Source of the DNA: Aggregatilinea lenta | GTDB lineage: Bacteria > Chloroflexota > Anaerolineae > Aggregatilineales > Aggregatilineaceae | Length of the DNA: 64,000 nucleotides | NCBI RefSeq assembly: GCF_003569045.1 | Contig: NZ_BFCB01000001.1 | Location: 186,001-250,000, forward strand | Reading direction: 5' to 3' | In this document: one piece after another, positions 26,911 through 36,418 of the stretch | Position numbering within the stretch: the first letter of the stretch is position 1 | Layout: every line of letters starts with the position of its first letter | Program-made: the position numbers and the translations under genes | Notes under the pieces: model-generated | Database searches by the model: none | What the model was told of the DNA's origin: nothing | Seen by the model: only the letters and a program-made list of their open reading frames with translations

Positions 26911-26940
26911 TTGGCCTGAGGGCCGCGCTTGGAGTATGAT
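26911..26940 (+). promoter_or_regulatory. Weak candidate promoter of the sdh operon
   Basis: TTGGCC at 26911-26916 and TATGAT at 26935-26940 with an 18-base spacer, 90 bases before sdhC. A TATTAT at 26947-26952 is an alternative -10 box. Confidence 0.3.
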
Positions 26941-27030
26941 AACGGCTATTATAGCGGGTAAGCACGCAAACGATTGCACGGTTCACTGCTGTCAGTCCAC
27001 GCTAGAAAGGTTGATGGAGGCTTAGCCATT

Positions 27031-28023
27031 ATGGCGACCCTGGTTACAACCGTTACCGAAACGCTGCGCTATCGCGGCAAATTAGGCCAATGGAGCTGGG
27101 TTGGTCACCGGCTCGCTGGCCTGGGCACCCTCCTGTTTTTGGCGCTGCACGTGATCGACACCTCATGGGCAGCCTTTTTCCCCGCCCAGTACGAAGACGC
27201 GATCCAGCAGTACCAAAGCCCCTTGTTCACCATCGGAGAGTTCTTCCTGATCGCGGCGGTCGTTTACCACGCGTTCAACGGCCTGCGCATCATTCTCTTC
27301 GACTACAAACCGGAATGGTGGGAACACCAGTCGCGCGCGGCGTGGATCGTCTTCGCCGCCAGCGCGGTCGTGTTGGTGCCGACCTTCCTCATTATGTTCA
27401 ATCACGTACTCAACTTTTACGACGGCGAGCACGACATCGCGTCGCTGCAAGAAATTCTTGAAGTACAGTCCCAGTTTGTCCTGGGCTTCGTCGTGATTAT
27501 CATCGCCGCGCTGGTGCTCTCCGCCCTGTACGGCGCGATCCGGCCCCGCGGCGGCCAGTTCAACATGCCCGGCAGCGCCGAAGGTTTCATGTGGTCGTTC
27601 ATGCGCTTTTCCGGCGTGCTGATCCTGCCGCTGGCCTTCGGGCATCTGGCGATGATGCACGTGATCCAGGGCGTCTTCGATATCACCGGCAGCGGCATGA
27701 CGGTCGTCGGCACGGACATCGTGAACCAGAGCGGCACGGCGGTCGAGTTTGTGGGCGCGCGCTGGGATATGCTGGTCGCCGGGGTGGCGATCTGGCGCAT
27801 CTACGATGCGCTGCTGCTGTCGCTGGCGGTCATCCACGGCTTCAACGGCCTGCGCTATATCGTGGACGATTATGCGCACCGTCCGCTGGTCAACCGCGCG
27901 CTGAACTGGGCGATCCTGTTCGGCATGATCGCGCTGATCGTCCTGGGCGCGGCGGCGCTCATCGCCGGGGCGGACGACGCCGCCATGAAGATTGCCACCG
28001 AAAGTGCGGCAGTGGTCCAGTAG
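27031..28023 (+). CDS. sdhC: Succinate dehydrogenase membrane anchor, SdhC-SdhD fusion
   Basis: Haem- and quinone-binding membrane anchor of complex II, 330 residues, about twice the size of a single SdhC or SdhD. The first half has SdhC marks: SWVGHRLAGLGTLLFLALHV and VVYHAFNGLRIILFD. The second half repeats the pattern in SdhD style: FMRFSGVLILPLAFGHLAMM and AVIHGFNGLRYIVDDY. About seven membrane helices are seen, and each half carries histidines placed for haem ligation. ATG 27031 follows GGAGG. No separate sdhD lies in the operon, so one polypeptide appears to serve as both subunits. Confidence 0.88.
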   Translation: MATLVTTVTETLRYRGKLGQWSWVGHRLAGLGTLLFLALHVIDTSWAAFFPAQYEDAIQQYQSPLFTIGEFFLIAAVVYHAFNGLRIILFDYKPEWWEHQSRAAWIVFAASAVVLVPTFLIMFNHVLNFYDGEHDIASLQEILEVQSQFVLGFVVIIIAALVLSALYGAIRPRGGQFNMPGSAEGFMWSFMRFSGVLILPLAFGHLAMMHVIQGVFDITGSGMTVVGTDIVNQSGTAVEFVGARWDMLVAGVAIWRIYDALLLSLAVIHGFNGLRYIVDDYAHRPLVNRALNWAILFGMIALIVLGAAALIAGADDAAMKIATESAAVVQ

Positions 28024-28047
28024 TTCAGGGGCGCATTGAGGATAATT

Positions 28048-29847
28048 ATGCAAACACATCAATATGACGCAGTCATTGTGGGGGCGGGCGGCGCAGGGCT
28101 GATGGCGGCGCTATACGCTTCGCGCGGCGTCAAAGTCGCCGTGATCAGCAAGCTCTACCCGACCCGCTCACATACCGGGGCCGCCCAGGGCGGCATTGGC
28201 GCGGCGCTGGGGAACCTCGAAGAGGATCATCCCGAATGGCACGCCTTCGACACGGTAAAGGGCGGCGACTACCTGAGCGATCAGGACGCCGCGCTGCGTC
28301 TGGCGGAAGAAGCCGTCAGCGCCGTGATCGAGCTGGAACACCTGGGCCTGCCCTTCGACCGCACGCCAGACGGGCGCATCTCGCAGCGGCGCTTCGGCGG
28401 GCACACCAGCGGCTTCGGCGGGCAGCCAGTTCGCCGCGCGTGCCACGCCGCCGACCGTACCGGCCACATGATTTTGCAGACGCTGTACCAACAGTGCATC
28501 AAAAATGACGTCATGTTCTTCGATGAATACCACGTCATCGACCTGATCCGCACGGCGAACGGCGTCGCGGGTGTGGTCGCGGTGAACATCGATGACGGCG
28601 AGCTGCACGTCTTCCACAGCAAGGCCGTGCTGTTCGCGACCGGCGGCTGGGGCCGCGTGTGGGAGATCACCAGCAACGCGCTGACGCTCACCGGCGACGG
28701 CACCGCGCTGACCTACCGGCGCGGCGTGCCGATGCAGGACATGGAGTTCTTCCAGTTCCACCCGACCGGCCTGTACCCGATGGGCATCCTCATCACCGAG
28801 GCCGTGCGCGGCGAGGGCGGCGTGCTGCTGAATGACCGGGGCGAGCGCTTCATGGAGCGCTACGCGCCGAGCATCAAGGACCTCGCCAGCCGCGACGTGG
28901 TCGCGCGCGCAATTTACCTCGAAGTGCGTGAGGGACGCGGCATCAAGGGCAAGCGCTACGTGCACCTGGACGTCACGCCCGAAACAGTCAACCGTTACCT
29001 GGCCGAAGCGGGCGAAAGCCGCCGCATTACCGCCGAGTACGTCGAGGAAAAACTGCCCGACATCCTCGACTTTACACGCACCTACTTGGGCGTCGATCCG
29101 GTCAAGGAGCCAATGCCGGTTCAGCCGACGGCACACTACGGCATGGGCGGCATCCCGACCGACCTCGAAGGCCGCGTGATCATGGACGCGCAGCGCACGC
29201 CGCTGCCCGGCCTGTACGCGGCGGGCGAGTGCGCCTGTGTCAGCGTGCACGGCGCGAACCGCCTGGGGACCAACAGCCTGACCGACCTGATCGTATTCGG
29301 GCGCGCGGCGGGCAAGCACATGGTCGAGTACTGCGCGAACACGGGCCTGGAATCGCTGCCCGACGACGCGGGCCACGAGGCGGAAGCGGGCCTGGAACAC
29401 ATTCGCCAGTCGAGCGGATCGCGCAAGCCGTACCAGATCCGCTCGGAAATGCAGCAGGTGATGATGGACCACGTGAGCGTGTTCCGCACGGCGGAGGGCA
29501 TTCAGGACGCGCTCGACAAGGTCCGTACGCTGAAGGACCAGTGGCAGAACGACCTGTCCATCGACGACCGGGGTAAGCGCTTCAACAGCGACCTGCTCGA
29601 AGCGTGGGAGCTGGGCTGTATGCTGGACATCGCGGAAGTGACGGCGGTGAGCGCGCTGGCCCGCGAAGAAAGCCGCGGCGCGCACTCGCGCGAGGACTTC
29701 CCCAAGCGCGACGACGAAAAGTGGATGGTGCACACGTTGGCCTATCCCACCAACGATGGCGGCGTCCGGCTCAATCACGACAAAAAAGTGGATATGACGC
29801 TGGCCGAAAAAGATCCGCGCTTCAAGCCCAAGGAACGCGTCTACTAA
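28048..29847 (+). CDS. sdhA: Succinate dehydrogenase flavoprotein subunit
   Basis: Catalytic FAD subunit of complex II, oxidising succinate to fumarate at the inner membrane face, 599 residues. The FAD-binding start is [20 protein letters not shown], the covalent-flavin histidine lies in [17 protein letters not shown] near residue 45, and the substrate-binding region [20 protein letters not shown] is near residue 238. [19 protein letters not shown] completes the FAD domain. I chose ATG 28048 behind GAGGAT over a TTG twelve bases upstream. It follows the fused anchor gene by 24 bases and precedes sdhB by 30. Confidence 0.96.
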   Translation: MQTHQYDAVIVGAGGAGLMAALYASRGVKVAVISKLYPTRSHTGAAQGGIGAALGNLEEDHPEWHAFDTVKGGDYLSDQDAALRLAEEAVSAVIELEHLGLPFDRTPDGRISQRRFGGHTSGFGGQPVRRACHAADRTGHMILQTLYQQCIKNDVMFFDEYHVIDLIRTANGVAGVVAVNIDDGELHVFHSKAVLFATGGWGRVWEITSNALTLTGDGTALTYRRGVPMQDMEFFQFHPTGLYPMGILITEAVRGEGGVLLNDRGERFMERYAPSIKDLASRDVVARAIYLEVREGRGIKGKRYVHLDVTPETVNRYLAEAGESRRITAEYVEEKLPDILDFTRTYLGVDPVKEPMPVQPTAHYGMGGIPTDLEGRVIMDAQRTPLPGLYAAGECACVSVHGANRLGTNSLTDLIVFGRAAGKHMVEYCANTGLESLPDDAGHEAEAGLEHIRQSSGSRKPYQIRSEMQQVMMDHVSVFRTAEGIQDALDKVRTLKDQWQNDLSIDDRGKRFNSDLLEAWELGCMLDIAEVTAVSALAREESRGAHSREDFPKRDDEKWMVHTLAYPTNDGGVRLNHDKKVDMTLAEKDPRFKPKERVY

Positions 29848-29877
29848 GTCCGAACCACGAGTTCAAAAGAGGATACA

Positions 29878-30636
<759 letters not shown>

Positions 30637-30680
30637 TGGCGGCGGTCCGGGTTCCCATCCGGGCAAGAAATCAGGACCGT

Positions 30681-30758
30681 CGGGGACGTATTGCGATACG
30701 CTTCTGCCGGAAGCACGCTTGATTGCAGCGGTCGGGGCAATGCATCAATTGCCCCGAC
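30681..30758. repeat. R3 palindromes after sdhB
   Basis: A decayed unit at about 30681-30706 (core ACGTATTGCGATACG) and a perfect one at 30731-30758 with 11-base arms GTCGGGGCAAT and ATTGCCCCGAC. Confidence 0.65.
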
Positions 30759-30825
30759 ACAGCAAGATAAGGCGTGAATCTGGGACCCTTCCTCTTGATT
30801 TCCTAACTAAATGAGGGAGGAATCA

Positions 30826-31068
30826 ATGTCTCCAACAGTCCTAAAGGTCGGTAGTTATCGAGTCGTGATCTACACGCTCGATCACCCACCGGCCCATGTC
30901 CATGTGATCAGCGCCAGTCGGATTGCCAAGTTTAGCCTCGATCCTGTTCTACTACTGGATAATGCCGGCTATCTCTCACGTGAGCTCCGAAAGATTGAGC
31001 GCATCATCATTGACAACCAACCGCTTTTATTGGACGCTTGGAACGAGATTCACAGAGGGACGGAATAA
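30826..31068 (+). CDS. DUF4160 protein, candidate toxin-antitoxin partner
   Basis: 80-residue protein of the DUF4160 type. Typical parts are a short beta-rich start (VLKVGSYRVVIYT), the DHPPAHVHVI histidine motif and a C-terminal helix LRKIERIIIDNQPLLLDAWN. ATG 30826 follows GGGAGGAA; an in-frame ATG at 30811 would add five residues and lie ahead of that site. Its stop TAA shares its last A with the ATG of the next gene, a DUF2442 protein. DUF4160 and DUF2442 genes commonly occur as such a coupled pair and are suspected toxin-antitoxin or regulatory modules; no activity is established. Codon use is less GC-rich than that of neighbours. Confidence 0.8.
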   Translation: MSPTVLKVGSYRVVIYTLDHPPAHVHVISASRIAKFSLDPVLLLDNAGYLSRELRKIERIIIDNQPLLLDAWNEIHRGTE

Positions 31069-31331
31069 TGATCGGGAAACTTGAGGAAAAGGATAAGGCA
31101 GTATCCATCGAGATCCGGGAGGGGCGAGTCTGGCTTACGCTGCGAGACAGCCGGATCGTGAGCATGCCGCTTGGTTTTTTCCCCTGGCTGGAACAGGCAA
31201 CGCCAGAGCAGCGAGCAAACTATGAATTTGCGCCTTTTTCTATCTACTGGCCCGATCTTGATGACGGGATCGATGTGTATGCTTTTGTGACCGGCAGCTG
31301 GGTACACCCACCAGCACTAAGGAAAGTCTAA
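31068..31331 (+). CDS. DUF2442 protein, candidate toxin-antitoxin partner
   Basis: 87-residue protein of the DUF2442 type, recognised from VSIEIREGRVWLTLRDSRIV and SMPLGFFPWLEQATPEQRAN followed by YWPDLDDGIDV. It overlaps the DUF4160 stop by one base (TAATG), so the two are translationally coupled. The family is small, soluble and often adjacent to DUF4160 or other mobile pairs; a DNA- or partner-binding role has been suggested but is unproved. The pair stands as an island between the sdh operon and a nucleoside kinase gene. Confidence 0.8.
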   Translation: MIGKLEEKDKAVSIEIREGRVWLTLRDSRIVSMPLGFFPWLEQATPEQRANYEFAPFSIYWPDLDDGIDVYAFVTGSWVHPPALRKV

Positions 31332-31417
31332 AATTGGTGGGGCGTTTTTGCGCTTCCCATTTCATCGCAGGGACGTATTACTAACGACCACCCCTACACG
31401 CTCGGAGACACCACAAA

Positions 31418-32044
31418 ATGCTCGTTCTCCTCGAAGGCAACATCGCAGCGGGCAAATCCACCCTCGGCGTGGCGCTGGCCGCCAGCCCCCACTTCCACTT
31501 TGTGCCGGAACCCGTCGCGCACTGGCAGACCGGCTTCGCCGCCAATCTGCTGGAACGCTTCTACGCCGACACGCCGCGCTGGGCGTTCACGATGCAGATC
31601 GGCGCGTTCGTCACGCGCGCGCAGATGGCCGTGCCGCAGACCGGCGACGCGCTGACGGGCGCGATTACCGTCTTCGAGCGCTCGGTTTACTGCGACCGCT
31701 ACGTGTTCGCCAAAAATCTGCACGATCAGGGCACGATGGACGAGACGGAGTGGGCGGTGTACTGCCACTTCTGGGATCACTTCACCGCCGCGATGCCCGC
31801 GCCGGACGCGATCCTCTACCTGCGCACGCACGCCGAGGAGTGCCTGCGCCGCCTGCAAATCCGGGGCCGCGCCGAAGAAAAGGCGATCTCGCTGGCGTAC
31901 TTGCAGCAGCTCGAAGCCTGCCACGACGAGTGGTTGGGCGGGCCGTCGTCGGGCGGCATCCCGATCCTGAGGCTGGACGGCGCGCGGGCCTGGTCCGCCG
32001 GCGACGTCGCGCAGCAGTTGGCGCAGATTCTGCCTACACCCTGA
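31418..32044 (+). CDS. Deoxynucleoside kinase, dCK/dGK/TK2-like
   Basis: Salvage kinase phosphorylating deoxynucleosides with ATP, 208 residues. The P-loop is LLEGNIAAGKSTL at residues 4-16; ERSVYCDRYVFAKNLHDQG carries the ERS and DR catalytic motif of the dCK/dGK/TK2 superfamily, and LYLRTHAEECLRRLQIRGR is the typical LID region with arginines. It resembles animal and Bacillus-type deoxynucleoside kinases rather than the unrelated bacterial thymidine kinase. Base specificity cannot be set. It appears monocistronic, with a weak GGAGA site before ATG 31418. Confidence 0.87.
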   Translation: MLVLLEGNIAAGKSTLGVALAASPHFHFVPEPVAHWQTGFAANLLERFYADTPRWAFTMQIGAFVTRAQMAVPQTGDALTGAITVFERSVYCDRYVFAKNLHDQGTMDETEWAVYCHFWDHFTAAMPAPDAILYLRTHAEECLRRLQIRGRAEEKAISLAYLQQLEACHDEWLGGPSSGGIPILRLDGARAWSAGDVAQQLAQILPTP

Positions 32045-32201
32045 CGCCGTTTCCCCTACGCCACGCCGTCAAATGTGGAGCGGGCGGGCCGTGTGCGCTA
32101 CACTGGATCGTGACGCGCCCGCCTGGGGGGAACTGGAAGCGCAACCAATCCCCGGCGCTGTGGCTGCCGGGGTGCGCTGGGAATCAGGGTAGGATTGCAG
32201 G

Positions 32202-32825
32202 ATGTCATACCGCCGTTCAGGACCTTCCCCCCTGCTGATCGTCATCCTCGTCGCCGCCTTCATCTTCGGCGGCTATTACGTGTGGGATGGACTGCTGCGC
32301 TTTTTGGACGACCGGGGAAACATCACCGCCGACGTGACCCGCCAGGCCCTGATCACCTCGACCGCCAGCTTCAGCACGCAGCGCCCGACCTTCGCCGCCC
32401 CCGCCACCTCAACCCCGCTGCCACCCTGCGACTGGTTCATCATCATCGTCGAGCGCGCCGTCTACCGCGAATGCCCCAGCCAGAACAACGACGAGTGCCC
32501 GCGCGTCGATACCATTCCCTATGGTAATCAGGTCTGTGTTTACGGACGCTCGAGCGACAATCCCGAATGGTACGAGATCAACCTGAACCCGGACGGTGTG
32601 TTTACCGACATCGTTTACATGCACGAAAGTGTGATCGAAGCGCTGGAGCCGACGCCCCGGCCTACAGCCACCTTCACACCGCCGCCCACCATCACGCCGC
32701 TGCCCAGCGAGACGCCCACGCCAACCGTACCGGTGACCCCCACCGAGACGCCCAATCCGGCCACGCCGCCGACCGAAACGCTCACGCCCACGCCGACCGC
32801 CTCTCCGCGCCAAATCGTGATATAG
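32202..32825 (+). CDS. Membrane-anchored SH3-like protein with Thr/Pro-rich tail
   Basis: 207-residue surface protein. An N-terminal helix LLIVILVAAFIFGGYYVWDG anchors it; a Thr/Ser/Ala-rich spacer leads to a small beta domain at about residues 80-150 (CDWFIIIVERAVYRECPS to IVYMHESVIEALEP) that looks like a bacterial SH3 variant with four cysteines. The C-terminus (residues 151-207) is low-complexity repeats of TPTP and PTET, a cell-wall-spanning style linker. ATG 32202 follows GCAGG. Function is unknown; an extracytoplasmic binding role is inferred from the layout. Confidence 0.65.
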   Translation: MSYRRSGPSPLLIVILVAAFIFGGYYVWDGLLRFLDDRGNITADVTRQALITSTASFSTQRPTFAAPATSTPLPPCDWFIIIVERAVYRECPSQNNDECPRVDTIPYGNQVCVYGRSSDNPEWYEINLNPDGVFTDIVYMHESVIEALEPTPRPTATFTPPPTITPLPSETPTPTVPVTPTETPNPATPPTETLTPTPTASPRQIVI

Positions 32826-33180
32826 CCGTTATAATAAGGGCGTGGGGATTGGGCCAGGATTCAACGTCGGCAGAGCGCGGCAGGACCACATCGTCTGCAC
32901 GCGCGAGATCCTGTGACGCGGGCTGCATCGTGCAGCCGCGATCTATCCCGGTGACGCACCGTTTCCACGCGCCCGGCCCGGTGCGGCAGGACGCAAAGAC
33001 GCGCAGCCCATAGTATACTTAGAATGTGCTTAATAAGCGGCCCGTCCTCAATTGCCGCCTTCAAAAGCAGGAGTCAGGAGTTTGTTTTGCATCCTGCTCC
33101 CAGGGAAAAACCGGTAGATTGAGGCCCATAATACAATCTGAACGCAGCTTCCAAGCATACCCAGGGCGGGATTAAACCCC
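32826..33180. other. Intergenic region before the lipid kinase gene
   Basis: No gene seen. It holds a hairpin with arms GGCTGCA and TGCAGCC (near 32921-32937) flanked by AGATC and GATCT, arms GCACCG and CGGTGC further on, and a lone TATACT at 33014-33019 that may be a -10 box. Confidence 0.4.
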
Positions 33181-34182
33181 ATGACCGATCAGGACTTGAT
33201 TCCGGTAGCTGCACCGAAGCACGTATTGGCGATTGTCAATCCGGCTTCCGGCTCAAAACGCGGCGCGGACGTTATCGAACGTCTGCGTGAGATTACGCGC
33301 CCTCACATCACACTCCACATCACCACGCGCGATTTCGACTTCGCCGGGGCCATCGAAGAGGGTGTCGCCAACGGCGCGGATCGCATTCTGCTGGCCGGGG
33401 GCGACGGCACGCTGATGGAAGGCGTCTCCGGCGCGCAAAACGTCCTGGGGTCGGAGATGCTGCCGTTTTCATGGGTCCCGGTGGGCACGGGTAACGTCGT
33501 GTCCGGCTTTTTGGGCCTGCCCCACCGCCTCGATCCCGCGCTGCGGCTGGCGCTTGGCCCCGGCGTGATCCGGCGCATCGACCTGGCGCGCGTCGGCGAC
33601 CGTTATTCGGTGCTGCGCGTCTCGACCGGCTTCGAAGCGGATGCCGCCTACAACGTCACGCGCGAGGACAAGGACCGCCTGGGCGTACTGGCCTACGCCA
33701 TTCCCGGCATCAAGTCGCTGCGGCAGACCAAGCCGATCGAGTACCTGATCTCGCTCGACGGCCAGCCGCCGATTCACGTCGAGGGCATTATGGCATTCGT
33801 CACGGCGACCGGCGCGCTGACCTGGATCAATGGTCTGTCGGTCATCAACGAGGCGATCCAGCCCGACGACGGTCTGCTCTACGCGGGCGTGCTGCGCCCG
33901 CTCAACGCGGGGCGCGTGTTCAACAGCGTGACCAACCTCGTCGCGGGCAGCGGCTTCCCGCCCGAATCGATCATTTACTTCTCGGCGCGCAAACGCATCG
34001 TGGTGGACTGCATGACGCCGCAGCCCACGCAGATCGACGGCGATCCGCTGGGCACGACGCCCATCGTCGCGGATCTGATTCCCAAGGCGCTGCCGATCGT
34101 GATCTCGCGCAACCGGCGCAAGCTGCCGCTCAACCTCGAATGGCTGCTTCAGGATCACAACGTGCAGCATAACAGCGAGTAG
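33181..34182 (+). CDS. Diacylglycerol kinase-family lipid kinase
   Basis: Soluble lipid kinase of the DAGK catalytic family (YegS/DgkB-like), 333 residues. The N-terminal nucleotide domain contains VLAIVNPASGSKRG at residues 15-28 and the signature ILLAGGDGTLMEGVSG near residue 79, with VPVGTGNVVSGF after it. The beta-sandwich C-terminal domain contains the conserved QIDGDPLGTTP. It phosphorylates diacylglycerol or a related lipid using ATP; the exact substrate is not readable. The gene is flanked by a long leader and a strong terminator, so it is probably transcribed alone. Confidence 0.92.
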   Translation: MTDQDLIPVAAPKHVLAIVNPASGSKRGADVIERLREITRPHITLHITTRDFDFAGAIEEGVANGADRILLAGGDGTLMEGVSGAQNVLGSEMLPFSWVPVGTGNVVSGFLGLPHRLDPALRLALGPGVIRRIDLARVGDRYSVLRVSTGFEADAAYNVTREDKDRLGVLAYAIPGIKSLRQTKPIEYLISLDGQPPIHVEGIMAFVTATGALTWINGLSVINEAIQPDDGLLYAGVLRPLNAGRVFNSVTNLVAGSGFPPESIIYFSARKRIVVDCMTPQPTQIDGDPLGTTPIVADLIPKALPIVISRNRRKLPLNLEWLLQDHNVQHNSE

Positions 34183-34216
34183 CGATCAGCCGTCCGCGAA
34201 TCTTGATGAATCAAAA

Positions 34217-34252
34217 CAGGGGCGCTCCACGACGGGGCGCCCCTGCTGTTTT
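34217..34252 (+). terminator. Intrinsic terminator of the lipid kinase gene
   Basis: 9-bp stem CAGGGGCGC / GCGCCCCTG with an 11-base loop, then CTGTTTTC. It also lies at the end of the convergent histidine kinase gene. Confidence 0.78.
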
Positions 34253-34270
34253 CGGATGAGCGAAGTCCGG

Positions 34271-35299
34271 CTACGGCTCGCGCACTGGCACCGTGAAACG
34301 GAAGGTGCTGCCGCGGCCCGGCTCGCTTTCGACGGTGACTTCGCCGCCGTGCTTCTCGACGATGGCCTTCACAATCGCCAATCCCAGGCCGCTGCCCTCG
34401 ATGCGGCGTGTTTCCGGCGAGACCACGCGGTAGAACCAGTCGAAGATATACGGGATCTGGTCCGGCGCGATGCCGATGCCGTCGTCCTTGACCGTCACTA
34501 CCGCCGCTTCAGGCGTGGACACGAGCGTGACGTGAACCGTGCCACCGTTGGGAGAATATTTGATCGCGTTGCTGACGAGGTTGACGATCGCGCTGGAGAG
34601 GCGGCGCTCGTCGGCCACTACGCGGCAGCCGTCGGGGGAGGGGTGCAGCTCGACCGCCACACCGCGCCATATGCGGTCGCTCTTGAGCTGATCGATCGCG
34701 GCGTCGGCCAGCTCGTTGAGATCCACGTCGTCCAGTTGCAGCGCTTCGCCCGCTTCGAGCCACGTCATGTCCACCAGCTCGCTCACGATGCGCAGCATGT
34801 GATTCATCGTATGCTGCGCGCGCCGCGTGAACTCGTCCTGGCGCGGATTTAGCGATCCCGCCGCCAGCACCACGTCGAGCGCCATGTGCGCCGATGCGAT
34901 CGGCGTCTTCAGCGTGTGGATGATGGTGCCCATCTGCACGGCAAGCTGGCCCTTGGCGCGCTCGTCCGCCTGCACCGCCGACGACAGCACCGCCACCTGC
35001 CCGATCCCCGGCACGATCAACACGCGTCCCTGGTAAATCGAGCCACCGGCAAGCGACACGTTCTGAATGTCGGAGGGGCCGTCCGGCAGGTAGCCCTTCA
35101 GTGCGGCCCGGATCGGTTCGAGCGCGGGCAGCGCATCAAGCGAGCGACCGAGCACATTCCCCGCGCCGACGTGAAACGCCGCCTCCGCCGCCGGGTTAAA
35201 CAGCACCACGCGGTTTGCGCCGTCGCATGCCACAATCACATCGGAGACGGTGTGCGCCAGCGTCTCCAGACTGCTCGTCTTGATGCTCTCAGATAACAT
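34271..35299 (-). CDS. Soluble PAS-domain sensor histidine kinase
   Basis: 342-residue kinase without membrane segments. A PAS domain covers about residues 8-105 (VIVACDGANRVVLFNPAAEA); the HisKA helix carries IIHTLKTPIASAHMALDVV, an H-box with HTLKTP instead of the more usual HExRTP; the ATPase domain has NLVSNAIKYSPNGG, VKDDGIGIAPDQ and GSGLGLAIVKAIVEKHGG. No response regulator is adjacent. It starts 9 bases after the stop of a corrinoid/siderophore-type binding protein, so the two are co-expressed and may act together. GGGGAG precedes ATG 35299. Confidence 0.9.
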   Translation of the reverse strand: MLSESIKTSSLETLAHTVSDVIVACDGANRVVLFNPAAEAAFHVGAGNVLGRSLDALPALEPIRAALKGYLPDGPSDIQNVSLAGGSIYQGRVLIVPGIGQVAVLSSAVQADERAKGQLAVQMGTIIHTLKTPIASAHMALDVVLAAGSLNPRQDEFTRRAQHTMNHMLRIVSELVDMTWLEAGEALQLDDVDLNELADAAIDQLKSDRIWRGVAVELHPSPDGCRVVADERRLSSAIVNLVSNAIKYSPNGGTVHVTLVSTPEAAVVTVKDDGIGIAPDQIPYIFDWFYRVVSPETRRIEGSGLGLAIVKAIVEKHGGEVTVESEPGRGSTFRFTVPVREP

Positions 35300-35308
35300 A
35301 CGCTCCCC

Positions 35309-36217
35309 TCACTCCCCCAGAATCAGCGACGGAAGATCGCGCAAGGCATAGGCAACGCGCGTGCCATGCCAGGTCAGCAGCGAGCCATCCACCCCATAGA
35401 CGCGCCCGCTGCGCGCCGCCGGGATGTCCAGGGCGCGGATCGCCTCCGCGTCCTGCTCGCCAAATGCATACGGTTCGTCCGGCAGCAGGACCAGTTCCGG
35501 CTGCGCGGCGACGACTTCTTCCAACGAGATGCGCGGATAGCGCCGGTCGCGACCGGCAACACGCGGATCATCGTCAGGCAGCGGCTCGGCCTCGCCCAGA
35601 TCGGCGTCCAGCGGAAACTGGCGCTCGCGGTCGGCGAACACGTTCGCGGCACCGCAGACGCGCAGCACGTCGTGCGCGTAGGTATCGGCGTTGAACGTCA
35701 TCCAGGGGTCGCGCCAGATGGGTGCAAAGGTGGGAACGGGGAGCGCAGCCCGAGCAGCAGCCAAAGTATAATCGTACGCACGCTCGATCTCGTGTACGCG
35801 TGGAACCATGACGGTGTGATCGAACACGTCCATGATCGTCCACAACAGGTTCAGCACATCCGCGATAGTGCGCGGTCCGGTGCCCCATACCGGGATGCCT
35901 GCTGCTTGCAGCGCCTCGGCATCTTCACTCCGGTTCTCTTCGTCATTCATGAGCACCAAATCCGGTTCCAGACGGACGATAGCGTCCACGTCTGGATTCT
36001 TCGTTCCCCCTACCCGTGGAAGTAACTGTACACCCATCACAGGACGGACGCAATAAGCGGTCACACCAACAAGTCGACTGCCGAGATCGAGGTCAAAGAG
36101 GGATTCGGTGAGGCTGGGCACGAGGGAAACCACGCGCTGCGGAACGTGATCGATGGGCAATGCCATCCGCCAGCGAGTGGTGTTCGGCTCATCGTTGGAG
36201 TGCGATGCATCGCCCAT
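35309..36217 (-). CDS. Periplasmic-binding-protein-like (BtuF/FepB type) without signal peptide
   Basis: 302-residue protein with the class III binding fold used for vitamin B12 and ferric siderophores. Typical parts are RVVSLVPSLTESLFDLDLG, VGGTKNPDVDAIVRLEPDLV and the C-terminal EEVVAAQPELVLLPDEPYAF. The N-terminus (MGDASHSNDEPNTTRWRMAL) is polar and shows no signal peptide or lipobox; GGGAGCG supports ATG 36217. No permease or ATPase gene is near. It may therefore work in the cytoplasm, perhaps feeding a ligand signal to the soluble histidine kinase encoded 9 bases downstream. That role is inference. Confidence 0.78.
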   Translation of the reverse strand: MGDASHSNDEPNTTRWRMALPIDHVPQRVVSLVPSLTESLFDLDLGSRLVGVTAYCVRPVMGVQLLPRVGGTKNPDVDAIVRLEPDLVLMNDEENRSEDAEALQAAGIPVWGTGPRTIADVLNLLWTIMDVFDHTVMVPRVHEIERAYDYTLAAARAALPVPTFAPIWRDPWMTFNADTYAHDVLRVCGAANVFADRERQFPLDADLGEAEPLPDDDPRVAGRDRRYPRISLEEVVAAQPELVLLPDEPYAFGEQDAEAIRALDIPAARSGRVYGVDGSLLTWHGTRVAYALRDLPSLILGE

Positions 36218-36279
36218 TGAAACGCTCCCTTTCTAGAGGCCGGTATGGATTTTTGAGCGAGCAGGAGCGCGCCAAGAGA

Positions 36280-36384
36280 AACCTCACCCACTCGCTAACG
36301 CTCGTTGCCGGGGTCCCCACGCAACAGGGTTGCGCGGGGTGGATTTCCCCCTGTCCAATCGGATTGGACAGGGGGTGAGGTGCC
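36280..36384. repeat. Variant R1 palindrome upstream of the binding-protein gene
   Basis: Outer inverted ends ACCTCACCC and GGGTGAGGT enclose a hairpin CCCTGTCCAAT / ATTGGACAGGG, the same plan as other R1 units with an added central insert. Confidence 0.6.
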
Positions 36385-36418
36385 CTTGACCTGGCGCATG
36401 ATATCTGGCTCGCGGGTA

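Noticed and set aside
28168-29778. 536-codon open frame on the minus strand opposite sdhA.
   Set aside because: It mirrors sdhA codons in a GC-rich gene, encodes a low-complexity Arg/His/Val-rich product, and has no family signature.
32900-33010. GGACGCAAAGA with nearby hairpins, reminiscent of a cyclic-di-GMP (GEMM) riboswitch.
   Set aside because: The required GGCAAACC segment, GNRA loop and CCGGCC partner are missing, and spacing does not fit.
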